From: Oscillospiraceae bacterium
GTDB lineage: Bacteria; Bacillota; Clostridia; Oscillospirales; Ruminococcaceae
Length of the DNA stretch: 64,000 bases
Reading direction: 5' to 3'
Assembly: GCA_014799385.1 (NCBI GenBank)
Contig: JAAVIC010000009.1
Span: 24,624 to 88,623, forward strand
The notes under the pieces were generated by a model. That model worked only from the letters and a program-made list of their open reading frames with translations, was not told the DNA's origin and did no database searches. The position numbers and the translations under genes are program-made. Shown one piece after another: positions 36,746 through 45,783 of this stretch. How positions within the stretch are numbered: position 1 is the stretch's first letter; each line of letters opens with the position of its first letter.

Positions 36746-37705
36746 TCAATTAATATCGTTCTCCGACAAAAATTCAACGATACCTTTACCGATTGTTTCA
36801 TACTCATAATCGTGAACATAATGCGGGCAATCCAGTTCCACAGACTTTCCGCCTCTGACTTGTGCGATATATTCCGTCTGGAATTTACGCCATGTTTCTT
36901 TATCGAATCCCGTACCCGTACCATCCGAAATATACATCAGCATCGGAATTTGAGGTATCCCTCCGTCATTGACCTTTTGCGCGTTTTCCTTAACGGATTT
37001 GGTTTCGTTGGTCATAGTTGAAGTTAGGGTGCGGTTGTAAAATACGGCTTTGTAAATCTCCTTTTCTTTATCGGATAATGTGCCGTACTTTATTGCGTCG
37101 CTTTCCGAAATACCCGGAATCAAACGTGTAATGCCAAAATTTGCCGCCCACCCGGCGAATTTCAAAAGCGGAACGCTTATGCTCATATTGTCATAGCTTT
37201 GCGGAACAGCCATATCAAGCCCGATAATCGCCGATACCTCATCGGGATATTTTTGTGCCCAATATAACGCCTCGATTCCCGACATTGAATGAGGACAAAG
37301 AACATACGGCGCGGTTAATCCCGCCGCATTAAGCGCAGCTCTTGTATCTTCAAGTATGGAATCAATATCTCTGCTTTTATCAACAACATCACTGAATCCG
37401 TATCCGAATTTTTCCACCACGGCGATTTTGTATTTATCGCTCAAAAGCGAATAGAGCGACTTAAAATCCAGAATCGGAGAGCAAGTGCCGCCGCCCGACA
37501 TAAAAACAAGCGTTGTTTCCCCTTCTCCCTCGGTATAAACGCTCATATTGTGTCCGTCAACCTCGACTATCTTTCCAAGCGGTGCACGCAGCTCGGATTC
37601 ATTATTCAAGCGGATTCGGTGATTTATGTATATTGCCAGCAACAATACAACTATAACGGCAGTGATAATCAGAATCACCCTCAGTGCTTTATGTTTTTTC
37701 TTCAC
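36746..37705 (-). CDS. Membrane-anchored alpha/beta hydrolase
   Basis: N-terminal TM segment; TLVFMSGGG; CPHSMSGIEALYWAQKYP nucleophile-elbow region. Confidence 0.8.
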   Translation of the reverse strand: MKKKHKALRVILIITAVIVVLLLAIYINHRIRLNNESELRAPLGKIVEVDGHNMSVYTEGEGETTLVFMSGGGTCSPILDFKSLYSLLSDKYKIAVVEKFGYGFSDVVDKSRDIDSILEDTRAALNAAGLTAPYVLCPHSMSGIEALYWAQKYPDEVSAIIGLDMAVPQSYDNMSISVPLLKFAGWAANFGITRLIPGISESDAIKYGTLSDKEKEIYKAVFYNRTLTSTMTNETKSVKENAQKVNDGGIPQIPMLMYISDGTGTGFDKETWRKFQTEYIAQVRGGKSVELDCPHYVHDYEYETIGKGIVEFLSENDIN

Positions 37706-37723
37706 GGCAGACCTCCAATATAG

Positions 37724-38734
37724 TTATTTGTATTCGGGTACCATCTTTCTGTAATAAGCATAAAGTCCGATTTTATCGGGGGTGTGCTCGGGGAGCTGCC
37801 AGAAGTCGTAGCCCGGATAGACGTTCCCCTCGATAATCGCGGGACCGTCGGGCATAACGCAAACGTCCCAACCTACATAGCGAATCTGCGGGATTTCCAG
37901 AGCCGCCTGCTTTGCCATTTCGACCGCTTCCTTGACAAACGGGAGCTGAAATCCCATCAGCGGAACTTTTGTATACGGCTGAACATCGTAATTTATCAAC
38001 GCGGAAGTATGCGCGCAGCCGCAAATCTTCCCTGTTTCTTGGTCGATTGGACAGCAGATTCCGCTGTTCTCCATATTGTCCACGAACTTGCCGCCGTTGC
38101 CGCTTTTGGACGTTGCGTAAACGCAGTGTGCCACACCGTCCACCACCAGCGTCACAATGCGATAGGAGTTTATTGAGCACGGATACAGCGTGTTCAAATC
38201 GGGGTGCTGAATTATCTGCTCCTCAATAACGCCGAAGTTATGCGCAGGGTCTTTGATGTAATCGTACATCTTTTCCACGGAATCGAAATCCGCGGTTTTA
38301 AGCCGCTCTATCCCCTTGCCGCTCTCGCCGACATTGGGCTTGGCGAAAATCACGTCCTTGCCCGCGATAAATCCGCGAAAATCCTCCAGATCCATATCAG
38401 CAATATCGCGGAACTCGCGGTGGAGATACTGTGAAAAGTGCTTGTGAAACTCGTTCTTGTTGGTGAATATGTAGGTATATTCGGGGTCGTTCATCAGCTC
38501 AATCAAACGTTTGTTGCGCATTCTTGTCATATATGTATCGCGCTGTTTTGCGTTCATATCGTAAAATCCGAAAATCAGATAATCATAATATCCCGCGCCG
38601 TATTTTCGAGCGCAGTTCAGAATATCAAAAAACGTATAGAAGCGGTTCTGTCCGCATTTCTCGTGAACGCGGTCTATCACCTTGAACATCTTTTTAAGAC
38701 GCACACCCGACAAAACTCTAAGAAAATAGTTCAT
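37724..38734 (-). CDS. Sugar-transfer-associated ATP-grasp domain protein
   Basis: IFAKPNVGESGKGIERLK...INSYRIVTLVVDGVAHCVYATSKSGNGGKFVDNMENSG...YVGWDVCVMPDGPAIIEGNVYPGYDFWQLP. Confidence 0.8.
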   Translation of the reverse strand: MNYFLRVLSGVRLKKMFKVIDRVHEKCGQNRFYTFFDILNCARKYGAGYYDYLIFGFYDMNAKQRDTYMTRMRNKRLIELMNDPEYTYIFTNKNEFHKHFSQYLHREFRDIADMDLEDFRGFIAGKDVIFAKPNVGESGKGIERLKTADFDSVEKMYDYIKDPAHNFGVIEEQIIQHPDLNTLYPCSINSYRIVTLVVDGVAHCVYATSKSGNGGKFVDNMENSGICCPIDQETGKICGCAHTSALINYDVQPYTKVPLMGFQLPFVKEAVEMAKQAALEIPQIRYVGWDVCVMPDGPAIIEGNVYPGYDFWQLPEHTPDKIGLYAYYRKMVPEYK

Positions 38735-39999
38735 TATTTTATCCCCTGTATAACTTCTGTAATTGACTGCTTTAAGATATTTAATCCGCGCATAAGGATT
38801 TCGTCCTCGATAACGGGCGCGGGCATCAGCTTGACAACGCAGTTTCCGCGTCCGGCGCGTTCAAGCACCAGATTATGTGAAAAGCAGGCGTCCACCACTT
38901 TTTCGCTGAACACATCGCCGCCGAGCTTTTCGCAGTCTATTCCCCAAATCATACCGATTCCGCGATAGGAAAGACGGCTGTCCAACGGAAGTATCTCGTT
39001 CTTGATAAAGTCCTCGATGATCTGTCCTTTGCGCTTGGATTCGTCCTCCACGTTGTGGTCGAGCATATATTCCAAAGCCGCCTTACCAGCTACAAAGGAG
39101 AGCTGATTTCCGCGGAACGTACCGTTATGCTCGGCGGGCTGCCAGATGTCCTCATCGGGCTTTATCAGCAGCAGCGCCATGGGCATTCCCACGCCGCCGA
39201 TCGATTTTGACAGCGTAACCATATCGGGCTTGATTCCCGCTCTCTCGAACGAAAAGAATGTTCCCGTGCGAGCGCAGCCCGCCTGAATATCGTCCACGAC
39301 AAGCAAAATTCCGTTCTTGTCGCAGAACTCGCGGCAGCCCTTGAGGAACTCCGCCGGGAACGGGTAAATTCCGCCCTCCGCCTGAACGGTTTCCATAAAC
39401 AGCGCGGCGGGTTTGGAAACTCCCGAATGGTCATCGTCCAACAGACGCTGCATATACGCGATAACGTCCAGTTCGGGGAACATATACGGCGCGGGAATAT
39501 GCGTGCAGCTGCCGAGCGGAGTTCCCGCCGCGTCACGCGCGTATTTCTCGGTGGTAAGCGACAGCGCGCCCAACGTCATTCCATGAAAGCACCCCATAAA
39601 CGCCCAGACATTCGACCGCCCCGTAACCTTTCGCGCCAGCTTTAATGCTGCCTCGTTCGCGTTGGTTCCCGTAGGACCGCAGCACATCACGCGGTAATCC
39701 AGTCCGCGCGGCTTTAATACGCGATTCTCCAAAACGTCCAGAAATTCGCGCTTTGCGGGGGTATACATATCCATACTGTGCATAATTCCGCCCGACTGAA
39801 GATACTCTATCATCTTCCCGATAATATACGGATTATTGTGTCCGTAGTTCAGCGCGCCCGCGCCGCAGAAAAAGTCTACATATTCCGTCCCGTTCTCATC
39901 GTACATCAGCGAACCCCGAGCCTTTGCGAACACCGCCGGGAAGTGGCGGCAATACGACCGAACCGAGGATTCGTATTCTTCAAATACAGTAACGTCCAT
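38734..39999 (-). CDS. Diaminobutyrate--2-oxoglutarate aminotransferase-like (EctB-like)
   Basis: YVDFFCGAGALNYGHNNP, GPTGTNANEAALKLARKVTGRSNVWAFMGCFHGMTLGALSLT, DDIQAGCARTGTFFSFE, TLSKSIGG. Confidence 0.85.
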   Translation of the reverse strand: MDVTVFEEYESSVRSYCRHFPAVFAKARGSLMYDENGTEYVDFFCGAGALNYGHNNPYIIGKMIEYLQSGGIMHSMDMYTPAKREFLDVLENRVLKPRGLDYRVMCCGPTGTNANEAALKLARKVTGRSNVWAFMGCFHGMTLGALSLTTEKYARDAAGTPLGSCTHIPAPYMFPELDVIAYMQRLLDDDHSGVSKPAALFMETVQAEGGIYPFPAEFLKGCREFCDKNGILLVVDDIQAGCARTGTFFSFERAGIKPDMVTLSKSIGGVGMPMALLLIKPDEDIWQPAEHNGTFRGNQLSFVAGKAALEYMLDHNVEDESKRKGQIIEDFIKNEILPLDSRLSYRGIGMIWGIDCEKLGGDVFSEKVVDACFSHNLVLERAGRGNCVVKLMPAPVIEDEILMRGLNILKQSITEVIQGIK

Positions 40000-40020
40000 T
40001 TTAACTCCTTATTTTTAATA

Positions 40021-40255
40021 GCAAATTCAAAATCACGCAAACGCTTTGCGTTTGCGTTCGCTAAGCGACCCGTTACACCGCTTTGCGGTGTAACGCGCCG
40101 CTTGCGTTTTGAATTTGCACTAATCACCAATAACTTGCTTTGGGTTATAACGTTCTAAACTCGTGCCTTGATATGTTGTTTTAAGTCATAACGTGCCAAA
40201 ATTTCAACCCAAAAGTGGATTTTGGTTATAACCGACAGGCTGTCAACCGTTATCA
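40021..40255 (-). repeat. Leader element E10 upstream of the aminotransferase (hairpin 40021-40118)
   Basis: GCAAATTCAAAATCACGC...GCGTTTTGAATTTGCACTAATCACCAATAACTTGCTTTGGGTTATAACG; full 5' domain present. Confidence 0.93.
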
Positions 40256-40309
40256 TTCTCCACCTATAAATTATAACAGAATACGCATAATTTGTCAAGT
40301 GGTAATCCG

Positions 40310-40762
40310 CTATTTGAAAAACTGTTCGGGCAAAAATGTAAATGCCCATGCCAGCGCGACCGACAAAATCAACAGTGAAAGCCGCACTGGCTCGGAAAAA
40401 TACAGCCGAATCAGCAAAAACTTGTCCGGGTCCCAGAACATTATCACCCCGACAGCCACCGCGAAAATCGCCGCTATAAGTACCGCTCCCGCCGCACAGT
40501 CCTTGGCGAGGCGGATCCTGTGTGAATGCTCTTCGGTTACCTTGTCCGCGAGCTTTTCCAGTCCTGTGTTTACGGATTCCAATGCAAGAACACCCGAACA
40601 GGTCAGCAGAAGTACGCCCCACTCCGCCTTCCCGAACGAATAGAACCGCGCCGCGAAGAAAATCACGAATGCCGCCGCGCATAAATGAAACCGAAAATTC
40701 CGCTGTCTGCAAGCCGTGACGATTCCGCGAACCGCATAATAAAAGCTCTTAAAAAATCTCAT
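40310..40762 (-). CDS. dgkA: Diacylglycerol/undecaprenol kinase family
   Basis: Membrane protein with ALESVNTGLEKLADKVTEEHSHRIRLAKDCAAGAVLIAA (DAGK_prokar). Confidence 0.92.
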   Translation of the reverse strand: MRFFKSFYYAVRGIVTACRQRNFRFHLCAAAFVIFFAARFYSFGKAEWGVLLLTCSGVLALESVNTGLEKLADKVTEEHSHRIRLAKDCAAGAVLIAAIFAVAVGVIMFWDPDKFLLIRLYFSEPVRLSLLILSVALAWAFTFLPEQFFK

Positions 40763-40766
40763 ATCA

Positions 40767-41237
40767 TCACCGCGTAATTCCCAACTTATGTAAAACCGCC
40801 TCTTGCTTGGCAAACATTTCCTGCTCCTCATCGGGGGTCATATGGTCGTATCCCAACAAATGGAACAGTGAGTGCGTCAGCAAAAACGCAACCTCTCTCC
40901 GAAAGCTGTGTCCGTATTCCTCCGCCTGTGACTGTGCCTTTTCAAGCGAGATAACAATATCCCCCAACAGAATCGCGTCCGTATCGGGGTCTACCTCAAA
41001 TCCGTCCTCATCGCCAAGCGGAAACGACAACACGTCCGTTTCGCGGTCGATTTCACGAAACTCGGCATTCAGCTCGCGGATTTTCGCGTTGTCCGCCAGA
41101 GTTACCGAAACCTCCGCATCGTCCGCGATTTCCTCTTCTTCAAGAGCCGCGCGGGCGCAGTCCTCAATCAGCCGCTCGAAATCCTCGGGCGGAGATAACT
41201 TGTCCTGTTCGTTGTTATAATCTATATATATTTTCAT
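40767..41237 (-). CDS. ybeY: Endoribonuclease YbeY
   Basis: LNAEFREIDRETDVLSFPLGD; LLTHSLFHLLGYDHMTPDEEQEM zinc motif. Confidence 0.95.
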   Translation of the reverse strand: MKIYIDYNNEQDKLSPPEDFERLIEDCARAALEEEEIADDAEVSVTLADNAKIRELNAEFREIDRETDVLSFPLGDEDGFEVDPDTDAILLGDIVISLEKAQSQAEEYGHSFRREVAFLLTHSLFHLLGYDHMTPDEEQEMFAKQEAVLHKLGITR

Positions 41238-41689
41238 AATCCAAACTCCCTGTAATATTCAAACATTTTACGGAACAATTCCCGCGACTGCTCCTCATCG
41301 CCCCACGAAAGTGGCTCATCGGCATAGCTGAGAGTGTGAAACGGGTCTTTTTGGTCGATGTTTGCGGGCAAAGACTTCCACAACTCAAAACACATCTTTC
41401 CAAATTCCTCTAAAGAATTTCGTGAATCGCAGTTCTCCGAATAGTATTTTTCCAAGCAGTGGAAAAGCTCTTTGCCGAATTTGTCGATGTTTATTCCCGT
41501 TTGAATAAGCGGCGAGATACACGCCCAAGCCGCCGCGCAATCCCCGCCGAGATTTTCAAGCTCCAACAAAAAATCATCATCGGGGTTTTCGAGAAACAGC
41601 CTGTCCAGTTCTTTGCAATAGTCCTCTTTTGAACCTAGTCCGAATGCCCATAAGGCGCACAGTGCCGCCAATTTCTCCGTGAAAATCAC
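41234..41689 (-). CDS. Hypothetical protein (paralog A)
   Basis: Shares EKLAALCALW...LDRLFLENPDDDFLLELENLGGDCAAAW with the adjacent ORF. Confidence 0.65.
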   Translation of the reverse strand: MIFTEKLAALCALWAFGLGSKEDYCKELDRLFLENPDDDFLLELENLGGDCAAAWACISPLIQTGINIDKFGKELFHCLEKYYSENCDSRNSLEEFGKMCFELWKSLPANIDQKDPFHTLSYADEPLSWGDEEQSRELFRKMFEYYREFGL

Positions 41690-42156
41690 TCCCTATAACG
41701 CTCAAACACCGCCTCAAATTTACGCTTGATTTCGGCAGTCTTAGCCTCGGTTATTCGTTCTGCTTCATCTGCTGCCAAAACTCCCTCAACCGCGTCACTC
41801 AACCAACAGAACGTTTGAAACGCGCCTGACATATAGTCCGCATACTTCCCCTCAATGTAACCGACTACGACGTCTTCAATAAGGTCATTGCACCGCACGG
41901 CGAACTCCCTCAGTGTGATTTCACCTGACTCGTAATACTTTCCGAGTGACTTGAAAAGCTCATTTTCAAAATAGAATTTGTCGGTGATTTTTTCCCTCAG
42001 AATCTCCCACGCTGCCTCATAATTTCTGCCGAGATTTTCAAGCTCCAACAGAAAATCATCATCGGGATTTTCGAGAAACAGCCTGTCCAACTCCTCGGGA
42101 TATTCGTTTCCCAGACCGCAACAGCATAATGCGCACAATGCCGCTAGCTTTTCCAT
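41686..42156 (-). CDS. Hypothetical protein (paralog B)
   Basis: Shares EKLAALCALCCCGLG...LDRLFLENPDDDFLLELENLGRNYEAAW with paralog A. Confidence 0.65.
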   Translation of the reverse strand: MEKLAALCALCCCGLGNEYPEELDRLFLENPDDDFLLELENLGRNYEAAWEILREKITDKFYFENELFKSLGKYYESGEITLREFAVRCNDLIEDVVVGYIEGKYADYMSGAFQTFCWLSDAVEGVLAADEAERITEAKTAEIKRKFEAVFERYRE

Positions 42157-43130
42157 GCGCCCTTGTCCCTTCCGGCACTGCCCTGATACTCATCGTAAGC
42201 CTTGACTATATCCTGCACGAGCTTGTGGCGCACAACGTCCTTTTCGGTGAATCGGTTCTGCGCAATGTCCTCGACATTCCTCAGAACCTTGAGAGCCTCG
42301 ATAAGCCCCGACTTCTTTGCCTCGGGGAGGTCTATCTGCGTAACATCGCCCGTGATAACCATTTTCGAGTTAAAGCCCAATCTGGTAAGGAACATCTTCA
42401 TCTGTTCACGTGTGGTATTCTGCGCCTCGTCAAGGATTATAAAGCTGTCGTCCAGCGTCCGTCCGCGCATATACGCAAGCGGAGCGACCTCGATCGCGCC
42501 CTTTTCCTGGTGATGCGCAAAAGCCTCCTGTCCGAACATTTCAAACAGCGCGTCATACAGCGGTCTGAGATACGGGTCGACCTTGTTCTGCAAATCGCCG
42601 GGGAGGAATCCGAGCTTTTCTCCCGCTTCGACCGCAGGGCGCGTGAGGATTATACGCTGAATCTGCTTCTGCTTGAACGCGGTAACCGCCAGCGCGACCG
42701 CCAGATACGTCTTGCCCGTGCCAGCGGGACCGACTCCAAATGTAATCGTGTTCTTGCGTATCATATCGCAGTACTTTTTCTGCCCGACCGTTTTCGGCTT
42801 GATGGGCTTACCCGAATAGCTCACGCATACACAATCGCCCGAAATCGCGGCGATCTCGCCCTCCGCGCCGTCATTCACCATTGAAATCGCGTATCGGACG
42901 TTCTGCTCCTCGATAGATTCTCCGCGTGAGAACATTCCGCAAAGCGTTTTGAGCGACTTTTCCGCCTTGGCAATGGAAAGCTCACTGTCGCCCGCGATTT
43001 TCACCTCGCTTCCGCGTGAGAAAATCGTCACGGAGAACGCTTTCTGCACCAGATTTATATTCCTGTCGAACTCCCCGAAAACAGCGCGGAGCTGTTCGGT
43101 GGAGTCCATTATAATTGTAGTATCAGCCAT
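42144..43130 (-). CDS. phoH: PhoH family protein
   Basis: GVGPAGTGKTYLAVALAVTAFKQKQIQRIILTRPAVEAGEKLGFLPGDLQNKVDPYLRPLYDAL. Confidence 0.95.
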   Translation of the reverse strand: MADTTIIMDSTEQLRAVFGEFDRNINLVQKAFSVTIFSRGSEVKIAGDSELSIAKAEKSLKTLCGMFSRGESIEEQNVRYAISMVNDGAEGEIAAISGDCVCVSYSGKPIKPKTVGQKKYCDMIRKNTITFGVGPAGTGKTYLAVALAVTAFKQKQIQRIILTRPAVEAGEKLGFLPGDLQNKVDPYLRPLYDALFEMFGQEAFAHHQEKGAIEVAPLAYMRGRTLDDSFIILDEAQNTTREQMKMFLTRLGFNSKMVITGDVTQIDLPEAKKSGLIEALKVLRNVEDIAQNRFTEKDVVRHKLVQDIVKAYDEYQGSAGRDKGAWKS

Positions 43131-43150
43131 AATTCCCCCTTATCTAAATA

Positions 43151-43232
43151 GCAAATTCAAAACCACGCAGACGCCCCAAAGCGCGGCACGGATGCCGCGC
43201 AACAAAGGGCGACAGGCGCGTTTTGAATTTGC
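43151..43232 (-). repeat. Leader element E11 upstream of phoH; inner arm is a P-type palindrome
   Basis: GCAAATTCAAAACCACGCAG-[ACGCCCCAAAGCGCGGCACGGATGCCGCGCAACAAAGGGCG]-ACAGGCGCGTTTTGAATTTGCACTAATCAC. Confidence 0.85.
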
Positions 43233-43240
43233 ACTAATCA

Positions 43241-43792
43241 CTATTGCCTTGATTTTGCTATGTATTTGTCAATGGTCTCATCGCTCCATATCTGCGCTTC
43301 GATATATCGAACGTCCCCGTTTTTGCCATCGGGATTATTTTCTTGCGGCAAGCCGTATTTTTTTATCAATTCAAGTATGCCGTTGTAATCGTAAAGCCGC
43401 TTTCGGTATTCCAATCCGTCATTTATACGCGGACTGAACGTTGGGTGCGAGTCGCCGTAGGTAAAAGAAACTGTCTGCAAATCAAATTCGGAGATATGTA
43501 TTTTAATAAACGCGCTGTTTTCAAACCATGTCGACAGCCATTTGCACTCCCCAACCACCATATAATGCGGAGCGGTTCGTTTTATTATTCCGCCAAGCTC
43601 AACGAATTTTTCACGCATAGTCTCTTCATAATAAAGCCTTAACGACACATATTCCGAATTACGCCCCGCCGCCATTGAATTTGGATCACTACGTTTTATC
43701 TCCTCAAGAAGGCTCTCCGCTTTATCGCGCGGCAAATCGGACAAGTTAAGAAACGGCGCGCGTGAGCAATCGTAATAATGATAAAGATACAC
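43241..43792 (-). CDS. Hypothetical protein
   Basis: Continuous ORF with coding-like composition; hairpin leader upstream. Confidence 0.6.
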   Translation of the reverse strand: MYLYHYYDCSRAPFLNLSDLPRDKAESLLEEIKRSDPNSMAAGRNSEYVSLRLYYEETMREKFVELGGIIKRTAPHYMVVGECKWLSTWFENSAFIKIHISEFDLQTVSFTYGDSHPTFSPRINDGLEYRKRLYDYNGILELIKKYGLPQENNPDGKNGDVRYIEAQIWSDETIDKYIAKSRQ

Positions 43793-43840
43793 TTAAATAT
43801 CCTTTCTGTTTCAAATCTAGGGAAATATCGGTTTAATTGT

Positions 43841-43888
43841 GGTTTTCCCCGCCTGCGGCGACCCGAGCCGGGCTGGCAGGAAAAACCG
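43841..43888. repeat. Hairpin variant GGTTTTCCCCGCC...GGCAGGAAAAACC
   Basis: Inverted repeat related to 3728 and 5926 hairpins; lies upstream of the 43792 start. Confidence 0.55.
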
Positions 43889-43909
43889 CCGTTAAATCAG
43901 TGTTTCATT

Positions 43910-45241
43910 TCAAAATCCCCGTTGTTTCAGCTCTGCCACCAGCTGCACATAAAATTCGCGAACATCAAAGTCCTTGATATCCTCGCGGTTGAGGTCTATC
44001 ATATCCGCGTGAGTGATTCCGCGCTTGCCCGCGGGATAAATCGGCGTGAATTTCTCGCCCCACGGCGCGGAGGTCAGCGCGACCAGTCCGTCATTGTCGC
44101 CGTCATACTTTTTCACCACGGGATAGGACACGTTCAGCGGAAACCGTCCGCTGCGCCGATTTGTCGCTTTCGAGCCGTAGGATTGATACATAACCTCGGG
44201 ACTGTCGGGGACATTGTTGTTGAACTGTTCACAGCTGCTGTTCGTAAGGCTTCTCACCGCCGCCATAAAATTCGGCGAGCTGTCACCCAATTTATAAAAC
44301 ACCCTGTTGTAAGTGCTCTCGATGAAGTTTTTCAGCCTTACGGGGCAGCTCCCCAACAGATACTCCGCGAAAAGACAGCCCCTGTGCGGAGTGTTGATGG
44401 TCGTCAGGCTTGCGACATACTGTGCGCAGCCCAGTTTGGAAATCGCGTAGCGCGAATCCAGACCGCCCTTCGAGTGCGCGATGATATTCACCTTTTCGCA
44501 CCCCGATGATTCTACGATTTCCTTGATTTTCCGCGCCAGCTCCTCGGCGCTTTGCTCCACCGAGAGCGCACTCTGCTGATTGCCGTAGCAGATAACCGCG
44601 CCGTTCTTTTGAAGCTCTGCGGGAATCCGCCCCCAGTAGTTCAGAATCCGATTATCGCGGAAGAACACCCCGTGAACCAGCAGAATCGGGTATTTTGTAG
44701 CGCAAACTTTCTCGTTTTTCCGGGATTCGTTCAGCTTGTGCTTGGCGGTTTCAAAATCCGCCTCACGGCGCGTCCTCACATATATGATCATCAGCATAAC
44801 TAGATTTGCCACGGGAATCATTCCGAGCAGCAGCCCCAATACGCGATAGCGTATCCCGAGTTGAACCGAGGTGACATATACGCGTAAAATTCCGTTCCAG
44901 AAGATGATAAACTCACAGATAAATAGAATTATCCAATAAGCGAGATAATTTGTGAAGCTCTCGCCGCCGATTACCCGACCGATGGAGATTCCCACTAACG
45001 GCGCGGATACGGCACAGCTCACCCAAAACGCGAGGATCAGTTCCGCGCCGTCACCGAGAATCTTCAAACGCAATGTCGGGTATTTTCGCGTGCTTGGGAG
45101 TACATTGAACACGAGAAAATACAGCGTTATTATTATCCCGACCGCTATTTTCACGGCAAGCGGCGCGTTTTGAAATATAAAAGCGAAATTTGCCGTTAAT
45201 GCCAGAATTATCCAGTTAATAGTTCGTATAAAGATATTCAT
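43910..45241 (-). CDS. Alpha/beta hydrolase (lipase-like) with N-terminal TM segments
   Basis: YPILLVHGVFFRD; VNIIAHSKGGLDSRYAIS (GxSxG-like HSKGG). Confidence 0.85.
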   Translation of the reverse strand: MNIFIRTINWIILALTANFAFIFQNAPLAVKIAVGIIITLYFLVFNVLPSTRKYPTLRLKILGDGAELILAFWVSCAVSAPLVGISIGRVIGGESFTNYLAYWIILFICEFIIFWNGILRVYVTSVQLGIRYRVLGLLLGMIPVANLVMLMIIYVRTRREADFETAKHKLNESRKNEKVCATKYPILLVHGVFFRDNRILNYWGRIPAELQKNGAVICYGNQQSALSVEQSAEELARKIKEIVESSGCEKVNIIAHSKGGLDSRYAISKLGCAQYVASLTTINTPHRGCLFAEYLLGSCPVRLKNFIESTYNRVFYKLGDSSPNFMAAVRSLTNSSCEQFNNNVPDSPEVMYQSYGSKATNRRSGRFPLNVSYPVVKKYDGDNDGLVALTSAPWGEKFTPIYPAGKRGITHADMIDLNREDIKDFDVREFYVQLVAELKQRGF

Positions 45242-45364
45242 ATTTTTCTCACCCGTGAAGTTAAATGTTTATAACATACCTATGTTTATTATACACCAAA
45301 AGGGATAATTTGTCAACGGGATAATTACCGAATATTCTCGAAATTACGGTGAAAAATATCGTTA

Positions 45365-45620
45365 CTTGCGAAAATCCGCTGTTCGGGGAGAAATTCCGGC
45401 GCGTATAACCCAAAACAGCCTTGCGGAGAGAGGTTATGGTGCGTATAGCCCAAAGCAGCCTACCCGCGACCGGAGCAAATCCGAAATGCAAGCGGCGCGG
45501 TAACATAGAAAATCCAAAAAGACTCAAAATTTGCGCAGCAAATTTTGAGCGGTTTCGCGAGGCTGGCGAAGCGGAGCGGAGCCTAAGCCTCGCGAAATTT
45601 TGGATTTTAATTCAAAATAA
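45365..45620 (+). repeat. Leader element E12 upstream of the small Cys-rich protein (hairpin 45509-45608)
   Basis: AAAATCCGCTGTTCGGGGAGAAATTCCGGCGCGTATAACCC...AAATCCAAAAAGACTCAAAATTTGCGCAGCAAATTTTGAG...AATTTTGGATTTTAATTCAAAATAAGGAG. Confidence 0.85.
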
Positions 45621-45630
45621 GGAGTTTGAG

Positions 45631-45750
45631 ATGAATATGATACTCTGCGGCGAGGAATGCCGCCACCAAAAGGACGGATATTGTATGCTTGACGACCTGA
45701 CGCACGCAGACGCTTCCATTTCGGGAAAATGCAAATACTACGAAAGATAA
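45631..45750 (+). CDS. Small Cys-rich protein (39 aa), possible metal-binding
   Basis: MNMILCGEECRHQKDGYCMLDDLTHADASISGKCKYYER; TAAGGAG RBS; terminator follows. Not in the ORF track as a separate entry. Confidence 0.6.
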   Translation: MNMILCGEECRHQKDGYCMLDDLTHADASISGKCKYYER

Positions 45751-45751
45751 A

Positions 45752-45781
45752 CAAAATCCCGGACGGCTTGTCCGGGATTAA
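45752..45781 (+). terminator. Hairpin terminator
   Basis: AAAATCCCGGACGGCTTGTCCGGGATTA. Confidence 0.65.
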
Positions 45782-45783
45782 TA

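Noticed and set aside
40119-40255. Sigma-A promoter built from GTTATAAC as a -10 box with TTGACA upstream
   Set aside because: TTGACA occurs in some copies, but spacing to TATAAC is about 10 bp, not about 17; other copies lack it. Promoter activity is possible but not supported by spacing.
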